From contig KN834752.1 in NCBI GenBank assembly GCA_000827265.1, positions 310,001-374,000 on the forward strand: DNA of 64,000 nucleotides, written 5' to 3'. Shown here piece after piece: positions 33,475-46,185 of this stretch; the stretch's first letter is position 1; the number at the start of each line of letters is the position of its first letter. The notes under the pieces are model-generated. The model was not told where the DNA came from and did no database searches. It saw only the letters and a list, made by a program, of their open reading frames with translations. The DNA comes from Collybiopsis luxurians FD-317 M1. Its lineage: Eukaryota > Basidiomycota > Agaricomycetes > Agaricales > Omphalotaceae. The position numbers and the translations under genes are program-made.

Positions 33475-36343
33475 TCAAACAAACTGGTTGTTTAGTCTCT
33501 TTGAGCTCTTCAACTCAACAAACTTCTCTACGACCGTATCGAGAGGGATCATTTCACCCTTGTTTTTTGTCCCGACGTCGTCACGATTTCGGACATTGAC
33601 TGCCTTGGCATCGAGTTCCTCTTGGCCGACAACTAAGAGGCATAGAGAAGTCAGTGGAAGGGTCTATCTTACTGTAGGAATAAATGTACCCAAAATGAAG
33701 TTGTATTGAGCGATTTCACCGTTGCGGATCTTCTTTGGGAGGGTATTGTCGCTGTTATCGACGTCAGCGTATAACCCAAGAGAATTCAGACGCTCCGAAA
33801 TTTGGGTGGCGTATTCTTTCTGGATGTAACGTAAGTTCTGGACCAATACTAAAGTGAAAAAACTTACGTAAGGTGCAGCAACAGGAATCACGACGACCTG
33901 GCGGGGGGAGAGCCAGAATGGCCTGGACAACGGGGAAGCGTCAGACGTACATATTTAACATTTGAACGGTGCATGTTGACATACCACTTGCCCGCAAAGT
34001 GCTCCGTAATGATCGCAATAAACCTCTCTAGACTACCCAAAATCGCCCTATGAATAATAACAGGTCTCGACGCCGGTCGGTCGGGGCTTCCAAAGTCCTC
34101 CGCGGACCGATACTTGAGGTTGAACCGTTCAGGAAGCTGGAAATCAAGTTGGATGGTGGCGCATTGGAATGAACGGCGAAGGGCATCGCGGATGGTGATG
34201 TCAATCTTTGGACCATAGAAGGCTCCGTCGCCAGGGTTGAGGTCCCATTTGCCGGGATAGTGCTTGTCGAGTGCTTTGGTGAGTTGCTGGAATCGGTTGA
34301 TTTAAGACTGATATTTGATAATGAGAAGGGAGACCCACGCTCTCGGCTTCGTTCCAGGTTTCGATAGCTCCGAGATAGTTCTCGGGACGAGTGGATAGTT
34401 CGAGGTGGAAGTCAAAGCCAAATATTCCGTACACATGTTGCATGAAGTCAAACAATGCATTGATCTCTTCTTCGATCTGGAGCAGAAATGTAAGATGGCA
34501 ATTTATCACACCTCGGATCGACTTACTTGTGAGGGCATACAGAACACATGTGTATCATCCTGCATGAACCTCCTCACTCTTGTCAAGCCAGTCAGCGCGC
34601 CACTAGCTTCGTTTCGATGGATGATACCAAACTCTGCCATTCGGATAGGCAGCTCCTTGTAACTCCGGTCTCGAGAGTCAAAGATAAGACAGTGACCAGG
34701 GCAATTCATAGGTTTTAAACCCCATTTTTCCTTCTCGATATCTAAAGTAAACATGCCGTCCTTGTAGTTTTGCCAGTGTCCAGAGGTTTCCCAAAGCTTG
34801 CTATGATACATGTTAGGGGAGATAACTTCTTGGTAGCCACGTTTCCTGTATTCCATCTACACATCCTAGTTAACAAGGAAGTCCAGGGAAGCGGGACAGA
34901 CGCACCCGCAAAAGATCAAGTAGTGTGTTGTATATCCGTGTTCCATGGGGAAGGAAAAAGCAGCTCCCAGGACTAAGATCATTGAAGAAGAATAATTCTT
35001 GCTCTTTGCCAATTTTTCGGTGATCACGTTTTGCAGCCTCGGCGAGGAAAGCCTTATACTCAGTCAACTGCTTCTTGTCCGGGAATGAAATACCATAGAT
35101 TCGCTGCAAAGAGTCGTTGTTGGAATCTCCGAGAAAGTAGGAGGCGGAACTCTTGGTGATCATCAAAGCCTTGATTTTACCGGTATGCGGGATATGAGGG
35201 CCCACGCAAAGGTCGATCATGGGACCGCAGCGGTAGACAGTAGTGGAAGTGCCATCAGGGACTTTGGTGTCGATGAGGTACTGCTTGTATTTGTTGTACT
35301 GGAGAAAAAAGTGAGGAAAAATTACGGAGAAATACGACTGGAAGGCATACGTGGAACATTTTGAGCAAGTTTTCCTTGGATACGACAAGACGCTCAAATT
35401 TTTGCTTGTCTTTGATAGCCATTTCGGAGACTTTTTCGAGAGCTGGGTAGTCGTTATTGGAGACTGAACTGGAAAGAGGGTCAAGGGATGAAGTCCGAGT
35501 TTGCGACGCGACGTACCGATCATGAATACCCATTTCGTAGAAGAAACCGTCATCAGTGGGAGGTCCCAGGCATAGATGGCAACCATAATGCCGCTCTGCA
35601 GCTTCTCCGAGGACGTGGGCAGAAGAATGCCAGAAGACCTTTTTTCCTGGAGCAAAGAGTGAATATGACTCGAGTGTGGGTTTGTGAATGATGTACCTTC
35701 AGGTTCATCGAAAGTTAGCAAGTCAAGTTTGCAGCTCTTTTCTAAAGGACGTTCTAGATCGTAGAGTTCACCGTCCACCTAAGAGTGTTGAACATCGTGT
35801 AAATTGTATCACAAGCAGACATACCTTGGCGATGACAAGTTTCTCTGAGAAGCTCTTGCTGATTTCTGTTGCAATGTCCATTGGACTTGTCTCCCAGCTT
35901 GTTCCTTTCCGCTGAGCACCATCTTTCAAAGTGATTGTGATTTCTTCGCGAGGTTTTGCTATAGTGGTTGAGTGCAGGTATAATAATATATACATAGGAA
36001 GGACTATTACATTTCACTTGCTCGTCGTATTCAGCTTTGAGCTGTTCGAATAGCTTGATGCGGTGTTGGAAAAAGTCGGGTGGTGGTTGAAGCTATTTGA
36101 TGCGATTAGCTGACGATCTGTGGTGATAAAAGCCCATACCTCTAGTGGAAACGATGACTCGGATACTACTTTTCCTTTTTTCTGGTCCTTTTGCTGTTTC
36201 TTTTCCTGCTGCAAGGCTGGCTGTACAGCTGGCTGAGATATAGAAGCAACTGGGGTGGCCATCGGATGGCAGAATCTAACGAATGGGGGTTGGACACGAA
36301 AAGATCTTGGAAGCAGAGGCCTGGCAAATCTGATTGCGAGCAT
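33475..36343 (-). CDS. thrS/THS1: Threonyl-tRNA synthetase, class II
   Basis: Charges tRNA-Thr. The gene has roughly ten exons. It starts at the ATG at 36343 with an Arg-rich leader without acidic residues ([15 protein letters not shown]). A second in-frame ATG at 36262 (MATPVAS) would give the cytosolic form. Order of domains: TGS ([31 protein letters not shown]), the N2 editing domain with its HxxxH ([11 protein letters not shown]), the linker [19 protein letters not shown], and the catalytic core with [25 protein letters not shown], motif 2 around [20 protein letters not shown] and motif 3 [12 protein letters not shown]. It ends with the anticodon-binding domain ([27 protein letters not shown]) and C-terminus RLNNQFV. 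It stands head-to-head with VPS15, 72 bases apart. Confidence 0.94.
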
Positions 36344-36415
36344 GCCTCTGTATGAGTCACGCGCACGCCATTCCCGTTTTCAGTTCATCGCGTCCCTTAT
36401 GCCACAACCGCCACC
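36344..36415. promoter_or_regulatory. 72-bp shared divergent promoter between ThrRS and VPS15
   Basis: The two start codons face away from each other across 72 bases, so leaders and core promoters must overlap. If the downstream ThrRS start at 36262 is used, the spacing is 153 bases. No TATA box is apparent. Confidence 0.6.
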
Positions 36416-39400
36416 ATGGGCAACGTTCAATCCGGTTTGACGCGTACAACCGGCGCTTTGGACTCATTTATTGCAGAGTTGGGCAGCGATATTCTCTATG
36501 AGAAAAGGTACTCTTCCAAATTCCAAGTAATGGGCCTTTGTACTGATCCACCCTAGCATTGGTTCGGCCCGTTTCCTGAAGACAGTCAAATGCAGACACC
36601 AAAATGGTTATCTGGTCGTGAAAATATTCATAAAGCCCGACCCAGGTCTTTCATTGCGCAATTATTCTAGACGGCTGAAAAGTTAGTTATTCCGCCTTTT
36701 GCTTCTTCACAGCTCATTGTTTCTCTTGCAGTGGATCGGGAATTATTATTAGATATCGTGAATGTGTACAACTATCAAGCTTTTGTAGAAACTGATAAGG
36801 CCGGCTATATCATCAGACAATGGGCTGCAAGTAACCTCTATGACCGTATAAGGTAGGACATCTGCCATTCGCCTGTACTCGCTCTAACTCGACCCAGTAC
36901 GAGACCTTTTCTCAGTGTAATTGAGAAGAAATGGATTACCTTCCAAGCCCTTACTGCTCTACGAGACGCTCGGAATCGCAAGGTGTCTCATGGGGATATC
37001 AAATCAGAGAACATCCTGGTCACTTCGTGGAATTGGGTCTATCTGTCCGACTTTGCTTCTTACAAACCAACTTACCTTCCCCTTGACGACCCCTCCGATT
37101 TCTCCTTCTTCTTTGACACGTCCGGACGCCGTACCTGTTATATCGCTCCAGAACGTTTCTACACTGCCGCCGATAATCCTGAAATTAGCGCCAAGAAGTC
37201 CAGCTTGGCTGTCGAAGAGGGGAAAAGAGACGGAAAAGTTACTGAAGCGATGGACTGTTTCAGCCTTGGCTGTGTCATTGCAGAGTTATTCTTGGAAGGA
37301 GCGCCCCTCTTCACTTTGAGCCAACTGTTCAAGTACCGAGAAGGAGAATATAATGTCGAACCTCAATTAAATATGATTGAGGACGAGGGTGTGCGAGTGA
37401 GTTTCTAATTTGGTCTTGCTGACCAGCAGTTTCTGACTGTAAACTAGTAGAATATGATCAAGCAAATGATCCATCTCGACCCATCTTCCCGTCCAAGTTT
37501 CGATAGTCTTCTTCATACATCTCGCGGAACCGTCTTTCCAGAATCTTTCTTCAGTTTCTTACACAATTATGTCTCCACCATCAATGAGCTTCCTTCTGTA
37601 TCCCCTTTTGTTCCCCCTCCCTCGAGTATCCCTAATCCCGGGAACATCACTCCCTCAGTGTCAGCCGCTGCTGGCGGTCTGCGTTCTAACACGTCAGCAC
37701 CAGTGTCTACGGGTCCTGGGTCTGGCTCCTCTAACAACCTACGCTCCAGCAATATATTACCAAGCGATTCTGATCACAGAATGGAGCGACTATGGGCAGA
37801 CTTCGAAAGTGTCGAGCCGTACCTTGTAGCTGAGGCAGTCGAGGAACCAGTCATGGATATTAAAATCGACTACTATACTACCTCCACCAGCGTATCGCGG
37901 CCATTCCAAGACATTCTTCCCGTAGAGCTACACATACCGAATCGTGATTCTAAGCTTATCGGCGTCTTGCAGCCTGGGTCAAGAGCAACTACGGATGGAC
38001 CCGCTTTGATCATTCTGGCTCTCGTCACGGCCAACGTACGCAATTGTTCTTTACCAAGTTCCAAAGTCCGGGCATTGGATGTGTTTTTAGCCCTTTCGTC
38101 CCATTTAACGGACGAAGCGAAGTTGGATAGAATGGTACCATATATTGTGGATCTACTTCATGATGAAGCTCCGATTGTGAGACTCGCCGCGATACGAACT
38201 TTGGTCCAAGTGGTCTGTATCTTTCGTCGACCTCAATTGATGCACTGGCTGACCTTGATTTCAAAAAGTTGATGCTAGTTACTGTTATCACCCCTTCCAA
38301 TGCCTCCATTTTCCCGGAATACATCTTTCCCAATATTAGATATCTTGTGCAGGACCCTGAAGTTTCTGTTCGGTGTGCGTATGCACAATGCATCGTACAA
38401 CTAGCAAATACGGCTGTCAGGTATCTCGAGATGGGTCAGGCGCTAAAAGCGCACGGCTCATTTAAACTATCTCCCGAGGCTCAAGAGTACAATCAATACG
38501 AAGTAGGTCGACTCCTGATCACTTACCTGAATGTTTACCAAAGAATCTACAGGTATCGTATGAGGCAAGTCTGCAAGATCTTCAGAACACAATTCAGGAG
38601 CAACTGTCTGCACTCCTTGTTGACCCGACAAGTATTGTCAAACGCGCCGTGCTGCACCACATTTCCGACTTGTGCATATTCTTAGGCAGACAACGAACCA
38701 ACGATGTTTTACTCAGCCATATGATTACATATCTCAACGACCGAGATTGGTTGCTTCGGCATGCATTTTTCGAAAGTATCGTGGATGTAGCGGCTTGTGC
38801 TGGTGGGAGAAGTTTGGAAGAGTATATCTTACCGCTGATGGTTCAAGCTTTGTGTGGTACGTATGCATTACATCCTCGTTAGTTGGGCAGAGTTTGACAG
38901 CCATTTAGATGTCGAAGAGACTGTGGTAGCGAAGGTACTTGCAGCGTTGACAAGTCTCTGCGAACTAGGTCTGTTTCATAAAATGCGGATCTGGGAATTG
39001 ATGAGTGCAACACTTGGGTTTTTGTATCATCCTAATATTTGGATACGGCAAGGTATACAAGGCTATCCAACCCTGCAATTGTACTAAATCCTCTGTTTCT
39101 GTCCAGGTGCCACGGCGTTTATTGCTGCCGCCGCAAAGCATTTGCCTCCAAGCGACGTCTGGTGTATTCTCTATCCGTCGCTTCGACATTTTCTTAAATC
39201 CGACGTCGCGGATATTGGCGAGAAGAGTTTATTGAGTGTAATGAAGCCTGCGGTAAATATCAATACTCCGAATACACTTGCGTTCGTTGACCGTACCTTA
39301 GCTTCCGCGACAGATCTTTGATGCAGCTGTGCAGTGGGCGAGAAAATCTGACAAAACCAATGTTTGGAAGGTTGGCAGGCGAAATGGCAAACCTGAGACC

Positions 39401-42141
39401 CCAAGGGAGGGCGTTGCGGCCATGAGAAAGGTTAACACCACTCTGGGTAAAAATTTGTCAGAAGAGTACGTATTCTCGACACCCTTATAGTCCGGGCAAT
39501 GTTTCTTATTGCGCGCATTTGTAGGGATGAATCTCAGGTAGTCAAGTTGCAGCAGCTTGGAATGACTTCGGCGGAAGAAGCAAAGCTGATGGCAATGCGA
39601 GAGTACATCTTGAAATTGGCGGATGCTTTGTCCAGGTGAATAATCCCCTACGTTTGGGTAAAGGACGCCGTTGAAGCCATTCTAGTTTCTCGTTTCGATC
39701 CAGCGGTGAAGTTGGAAATGACAAGCATCTAAGGATCACTGGAGACGTGGAATTACCCAAACTCGGCGTCGTTCCGCAAACCGTATTTCTGAAACTGGGC
39801 AGTCTCGAGTCAAATTCTCGACTGTCTCGCTCTCGACGCTCTTATGATATGATTGGGAAGGCGTCACTACCTGGCTCTCCGCTATTGAATCGTGTATTTA
39901 GTGATCAAATGAGCGGTACTGGTCATTCGTCATCAGGCGCCCCCTTCGAAGATCTGCGCCGCCGATTAGCTACAATCAATGGTTCGGCGTCTTCGCTTAG
40001 TGTTGCGCCCCAAGCCCAAACTCCTCGTTCAGCCCTCTCTCCAACCATACCTCCCCCAACTCCAGCACTCGCTTCCGGTACCATCACACCAATTGATGAG
40101 CGGCCTCCAAGTCCGACCGAGTCGGTCATCTCGACTTCTAATTCGACGTCTTTCAGACCTTTGAGCCGCATGCAGGTTGGCGGAAGCGTAAGCGGGGACG
40201 GAAGTCAGAAGGCTGCCCCAGCCATCGGATCATCGAAAACGAACGCTTTGGGGTTGTTGGATACACACTCCCAGCTACAGAGGGAACCATCTCCGGAGCG
40301 TTCTGGAAGAACAACACCCCTATCAATGTCCCAAACCATCCGACCTTTGAATCGACCGCGAGTACCTTCGCTATTACCTATCTCCACTTATGGTGAGTGC
40401 AGCTCTTTCGGTTTTTCAGCAGGAACCAAGGGTTTCTTTCAGATGGACAAGAAGTTGGGATTCACAATCTTCTGGAAAACTTGTACTTGGATAACAATCG
40501 GGAGCTCCAGCACGACTTTGGACCTCGGGTACATGAAGGCCCTGTCCGACGGCGGAATCCTGTTCGACATAGTCTTGTTTCTCGGGACGGTACCATCCGG
40601 AGAATGGAGGCAACTCTTATTGCTCATCTGGGCTCGCATTCCGATGCCATAACGGGTCTGGCGGTCTCCCCTGACCATACGTTCTTCGTCTCAGCTTCGG
40701 ATGACAAGACAGTGAAAGTCTGGGATACGGCAAGGCTAGAACGAAACGTTACCGCCAAACCGAGACATACATATAATCATCATCATGCGAGAGTCAAGTG
40801 TATTTGCATACTGGAGGGTGTTCATTGTTTTGCTAGTGCGGCGGATGATGGAAGTCTGCATGTCGTGAGAGTCCATATCTCTCAGCATACTGGAGCACTT
40901 CCCAAATACTCCAAACTGCAATTGGTGAGAGAACATCGAGTGGACACAGTGGGTGAATATATTACGGCGATGCAACACTACAATACCGGTACGTTTGGAA
41001 CTCGTCTAACGTGTGGAGTGTGAAGCTCAGCAGCAGTATGAATAGATATTTCATCCAACCTGGTGTACGCTACCACTCACTCGATTATTACTATCCTCGA
41101 TTTGCGGACGATGCGCGTTCTTCAGAAGATGGAAAATCCGAGACACTACGGACCCATTACATGTCTCTGTATTGACCGTAAACGTTCCTGGATTCTCGTT
41201 GGTACATCCACGGGAGTGCTTACTCTTTGGGACCGACGCTTTGGGCTACTTCTCAAAAGCTGGCATGTCGGCGTCGCTTCTATAGGCCGTTTGGTGCGGA
41301 TACATCAGTGTGTCGTCCACCCTTCGAAAGGCCGAGGGAAGTGGGTTATGGTCACGATAGAAACTTCCAAGGGCACTCATGACCACGCGTTGTCAGTGCT
41401 GGTTGAGGTCTGGGACATTGAAAAATCTCTTCTCGTAGAAACGTTCATTGTCCGGAAGGGGTCTGGGTCGGATGACATGATTGAGCCGCACGGGCTCATT
41501 GGTGTAGATGCCGACACCAGCCCGTCTGCAGCGATTGCCGCTTTGGTTAGGTCTCGTCAGGCGGGAGAGGATTCTGGAATGCAAACACAACATCTTGTGG
41601 CGCCCGCTGGAGATGTCCGCGCAGTTGTTGTAGGAATGGAATTTGGTGGACATTCCGCCATTCAGAGGTCTGACTTTGCTGACTTGACGGGTGATTCACA
41701 TTCCAAGAGTGCCGCGCGAGGTTTCATGATTACAGGCTCTGAAGATCGAAAGATCCGATTATGGGATTTGGGGAAGATTGAGAGATCAACGGTTTTGTGT
41801 GGTATGGAGATCGAGACTGAGAAGCCAACGTACAGGTATGCGATGCCCTTGATGACGAAAGAACCGGGTAGCTCATTCGTCCAATTTTCCTTAGTGTTTC
41901 TAGTAATGGATCTGCATCGACGTACATAGAAGGATGGCCTACAGCTAGCTCTAACAGTCAACAGAATAGGCCCACGCAGAGAATTTCGCTGATTACGCAT
42001 AATCAGGAGACTTTGCTCAAGTCTCATCAAGATGTTATCACCGCTCTTGCCTGCATTGATTCGCCATTCCGTGGCGGCATCGTGAGCGGTGACCGAGCTG
42101 GTGTGATTAAAGTCTGGAGAGTAGAGGCTACGGAGCCGTAG
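36416..42141 (+). CDS. VPS15: VPS15 protein kinase-like regulatory subunit of the VPS34 PI3-kinase complex
   Basis: Scaffold of the class III PI3-kinase complexes for autophagy and endosomal sorting. It starts at a strong context (gccaccATGG) with a myristoylation-type N-terminus, [18 protein letters not shown]. Domains in order: kinase fold ([36 protein letters not shown] in place of [14 protein letters not shown]); a Ser/Gly/Pro linker; HEAT repeats ([77 protein letters not shown]); another Ser-rich linker; and C-terminal WD repeats ([59 protein letters not shown] stop). There are more than a dozen short introns, and the predicted product is well over 1,400 residues, typical for VPS15. A broken fragment of this gene lies at 27472-27862. 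Confidence 0.94.
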
Positions 42142-42330
42142 AGATAGCCTGTGATCTAATTGTACAATATTGTAGGTTTAATGTGATGGGTTTAATGTAC
42201 TCTGTCAAGCAGCGCTAAAATTGGCGCCCGTGTATCTCCTCTTCCCTCTTTCCTACAGGTATACGTATTCAATTTGTAGGGCAAAAAACAGGTAAGAGAG
42301 ATAATGTACAACATGGTTATTTCTCCAAGT

Positions 42331-43835
42331 CTAATGATAATGGCGAACTTCTAGCCCCGCTATCACTTCAATGTCGTATTCCTTGCCTTTAATGAACTCG
42401 GATGTGCCATAACTTTTGATACGCGTTGCCTCCCATCTATTACACATCAGGAATGAGCCACATATTCAAGAAAACAAAGATTTAACACTGACTCATCCGT
42501 TGTTGGGACTTCCTTCTCAAAAATGATGTGACCTTCTTCCTGAACTTTTTTCGAAGGAAGCAGATTCAGCGGAATGTCATTCCTGAAGTGGGCAAAGTGG
42601 AAAACTCCGAGTCGTCGAAGATGACGCTGATCTTCTGGCGGGCTGACAACTGTGTTTCGAAAAGGTTAGAATAAACCCTTTCCTTGAGCTGGCGAAATGG
42701 AACTCACCTCGGTGCATGGTCCCCTTCAAAATTCCTCCGCTCATGAACGAGAGCTGGTCACCAATGTTGATAACCAACGCTCCGTCTTTGTGCTTCACAT
42801 ACCTCCACACATTGTCAGGCATCAGAACCTGCAATGCAGTGATTGGTTGTGAAATAAGGGTGGAAATACTGTTGAAGTCTGTGTGGCCGTTCAACATTAC
42901 TCCGTTTGTTTTCTTTACTTCCTCTCCAGTTAGAGGGTCGTATATCATATAGCGGAAGAGCTGCGGCAAGTCTACAGGTTAAAAAATAGGGTAGATGCGA
43001 TGGAATCATGAAACTCACGTCATCACCCATCTCTCCCTTTGCGTTTTCGTGCAACTCCCAGAGATATCCCTCTTCCAATCCAAGAACACCATCTATCAGG
43101 TTCAAGACCCGACGAAGGACCGTTTGGCGCATTAGGTGAAGAAAATCTTTCACCTCTGGAACGAACGGCCGGAGGGCCGTAGGGTGTCGCGTTACTGGGT
43201 CAACACTGGGAACAAATGCTCAGCAAGACTTCTGTCTTCCATAGGTGAGGAAAATCACCTATTGTTGTAGAAGTTATAGTGTTCAATTCGATCTCTCACA
43301 CCGTCTTTGATTTCCCAATAGTTCTGGAGCTGTATATCGAAGTTAGCCACCTCGAGTTGATGGTCAACAGACAATGCGGAATTTACCTTGTATCCCATAA
43401 AGGTTCCCTTTTCCTTGATCTGTGCTCGATATTCTTCTTTTTCTTCTCTTGGAACCTGATCGAAGGCAACCTCCCCAATGGCGAATTGGCGATTGAGCTG
43501 TAATACCGTTTTAATCAGTTCGATGTGTTTTGATCATCTTCAAGTTTCTAACTTGCCTCGTCAAGGTCAATACCATGACCAACAACGTAGAAGAATCCAT
43601 CTCGTTGTAGCGCTGTTTCCACGGTCTGGATAAGCTTGGATTTATCCGTGTCGTAGAGGGAGAGATCGACTGTCAGAATATCGGCCCACTCGACCTCATG
43701 CTTTGTCGTAGGAGGAGCAGTCCATCGAGGAAGGGAAGGTCGGGTGACAGGCTCAGGCGTTGCCGAAAGAGAAAGATGAGAGAGATTGTTCTCGAGGCCC
43801 TCAACGATGTTGAGCGTAGCAGTAGTGGTCGACAT
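42331..43835 (-). CDS. 2-oxoglutarate/Fe(II)-dependent oxygenase (isopenicillin N synthase-like)
   Basis: Non-heme iron oxygenase that uses 2-oxoglutarate. Substrate unknown. Start chosen at ATG 43835 (MSTTTATLNIVEGLENNLSH); an upstream in-frame ATG adds about 20 residues. The DIOX N-terminal domain shows WADILTVDLSLYDTDKSKL and DGFFYVVGHGI, then EEKEEYRAQIKEKGTFMGYK and LQNYWEIKDGVRDRIEHYNF. The Fe-binding core shows the HxD in MLNGHTDFNSISTLISQPI, INIGDQLSFMSGGILKGT and the distal His in KGTMHRVVSPP. C-terminus GLEVRHYH. About six introns. It converges with VPS15, the stop codons being 190 bases apart. Such enzymes occur in both secondary and primary metabolism, and nothing nearby decides the pathway. 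Confidence 0.9.
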
Positions 43836-45227
43836 TGTCCTCTCTTCAAAGATCGGAAGGTATTTTACGCAGCGATCCGAAATCAATTCGACCATTCTCA
43901 CCACTTAAGTATATCTGTTTTCTATGTAGCAATATTATGATCTTGCGCCACTGGAACGAGCATAGCACGTCATCGCTCATCTACCTCCTTCGTCACGTTA
44001 GAGTTTCGTCAGAATCACCTAGAATCACCTTTAATAGCATCCGGTATGCAAAAAATGGCATTCGATTTGCAACTAATGTACTCCTGCGGGACAAGCACCT
44101 TGCTTGCTATCACTGGCAGACGTCCAAATAATGTAGTACATGTCTGCAACGTAGTAGAAACATCCAGTGAGCTTCAGTTTTGAGAAACTGCCAGCGCACA
44201 TACCACGGTCGCCGTCAGGCTTTCGTATTGGCGATGTATGTTTCAAAATACTCCCAGGTAAACCTGCCCTCATGTTAAGCAGGAATGTAGTTCCATTTGA
44301 TGTTGACTCCAAAGCATCTCGCATTTTCTTAGCACATCTTCTTGCACTAGATGCAATGATAAAGCGACACAGGTATGGTAGAGAACTCAAGAAATGGAGA
44401 GTCACGAGGGTAAATCATCCTCCCACCAACACGTCCAATCCGCATCCCTTCATCTCTCCGAAAAATCGGAAATATCACTTGAGGAAGGGGAATGCGAAGA
44501 GGCAAACAGGAGTGCGAAGGCAAGGGATATCGTGATTGGGCATAAAGAAAGACCTTACAATGTGAATGGCCCTCGGGCGTGAGGGGAGTTGTCACGGGAG
44601 CGCCCCCCCTTCGCATCCCCTTCTTCCTACTAACTCTCGCTACATTATGTCCTCTCTCAACCTTCAATTCAGGTCCTTTGCATTTGTGCAGGGGATCGGT
44701 TACATTCTGTACATACGCTGTAATGCCGATGTAATGGTGAAATTCGCGTTAGGTATAAGATGTTCTCCCTCTACTGCAGTGGAGCCTAGCTGGGAATTCC
44801 GTCGCCGCCTTAGCAGTGTTCGGATTTTTCTGGCCGTGTAAGCGTAAGGCAGAGTGAGATTTATTACGCAAGTGATAAGGCAGAGTGGCGTTGCGGTGCA
44901 CGGTTGCCGTACTAACCTAACAGAATAAGGATTGCTTTCTTCCGCGCAGAATAAGTGGTCCAGGACAAGTCTAGGTTGCTCTTATGGGCATTCCGAGACG
45001 AATTTGTGTCCAGGGCTCTTGTGGCGACACCAACCCTGACAAATTGGCGGATGCTTTCTGTGTGAAGTAGTCAAGTTGTCGCGCAGTGCAATGCATTTTT
45101 TTGTGCACGTACCGATGATGGATCCAGCAATTTAGGGTTCAAGAAGAAAACAAACCGATCGAAGTACGTCTCTTCTATTAGCCCAATAAATCCTTGACCC
45201 CCAAAATATCGCTTGAACGAAGTTGAG
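43836..45227. other. Intergenic region, no gene supported
   Basis: Holds the promoter of the oxygenase gene (minus strand). Frames at 44073-44405 (minus) and 44167-44535 (plus) overlap each other, begin at non-ATG codons or lack splice partners, and show no domain. Confidence 0.45.
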
Positions 45228-45778
45228 ATGGGAAGGGCCTCTGCAAGTTTCCTATGGGGAAGTACTCCAACTCAATACCATGAGCACTGGGCCCATAAAA
45301 GACCTCGACCTGTGGACTTGCTGCAGGAAGGTCTTCAGACGATAGAGCAAATGTCAATTGAACTCATGCCCAGTGATTGCCAAGTTGCGAAGCTCAACTA
45401 TGTAATCTTTGGAGAAGACTTCGACATTGAAAGCACAAATTACTTGCACTTAGGGCCACCTGAGTGGGATCCCAGACCTACTGGCCTGTACGTTTGGATG
45501 TGGCCCTGGACTGAGGCGTAAAATCGTAACAACTAGAAGCTGACTGTCAGTGGTATTGACGGTACGGTGCTGTTAGTGAGTATACTCATGCAGCGGGTCT
45601 TGTGGAGATTGGACGGGCCCTTGTGGTCGCGTCCGTTGTCAAAGCGGACGCGATCTGGAAATGGTTAGCTGACAACGACGAGGACAATCTTCTTGAGATA
45701 GATTTTAGCTCGATTTATCATATTTTGATGTCTAATAATGTGAAGCTGCCTCTGAAGTATGACTTGGACACGTTCTAG
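45228..45778 (+). CDS. Hypothetical protein, 163 residues, two exons
   Basis: I do not recognise this protein. The ATG at 45228 opens exon 1 (45228-45517). A 59-base intron (gtaaaa to tgttag) leads to exon 2 (45577-45778), in frame to the stop, giving 163 residues. It is Trp/Tyr-rich and acidic: FLWGSTPTQYHEHW, EWDPRPTGLYVWMWPWTEAE, then a probable helix (HAAGLVEIGRALVVASVVKA) and an Asp/Leu-rich end (DNDEDNLLEIDFSSIYHILM). There is no signal peptide. Support comes from continuity of frame across a consensus intron and the absence of stops in a Trp-rich frame. It may be a lineage-specific gene or a fragment of a larger one. Confidence 0.45.
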
Positions 45779-46185
45779 ATGCCTCGATACTTGGTAGCAC
45801 CATAGTAAGTCTTGAATCTTGCTCCATTCAATCTGAAATTCATGGTGCAACGGTCCGCTGCAGATTTTGCCTGGAAACGCTTAATACCTGTCCTCTCAGC
45901 TAAGGTCCTTGAATACCGCATTGACACACACTTGCTCGGGATCGGAGAAACTGAGCTGATACATAGACTCAGCCTTTACTCTCGAGTTGAATTTTTTTGT
46001 AGGCCGCACGCGCCAGCCATTTCATCCTCTAGGCTTCAGGACTCGAGAGTGCTCCAGGAATAATTCACCTTAAATGCGACAGCTGATTTTCTTTTTCTCT
46101 TCAATCTGTTGTCCTAAACAATGATAATCATGATGGCCGTAAACATCGAGGTTCTAGTTTGTTGTTGCAAAATGCTGTCCAGGAA
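45779..46185. other. Intergenic region
   Basis: No recognisable content. A plus-strand frame at 45812-46063 has no domain and no ATG of good context. Confidence 0.4.

Noticed and set aside
44073..44582. Overlapping ORFs on both strands of about 100-120 codons
   Set aside because: Non-ATG starts, mutual overlap, no domain, no consistent splicing.
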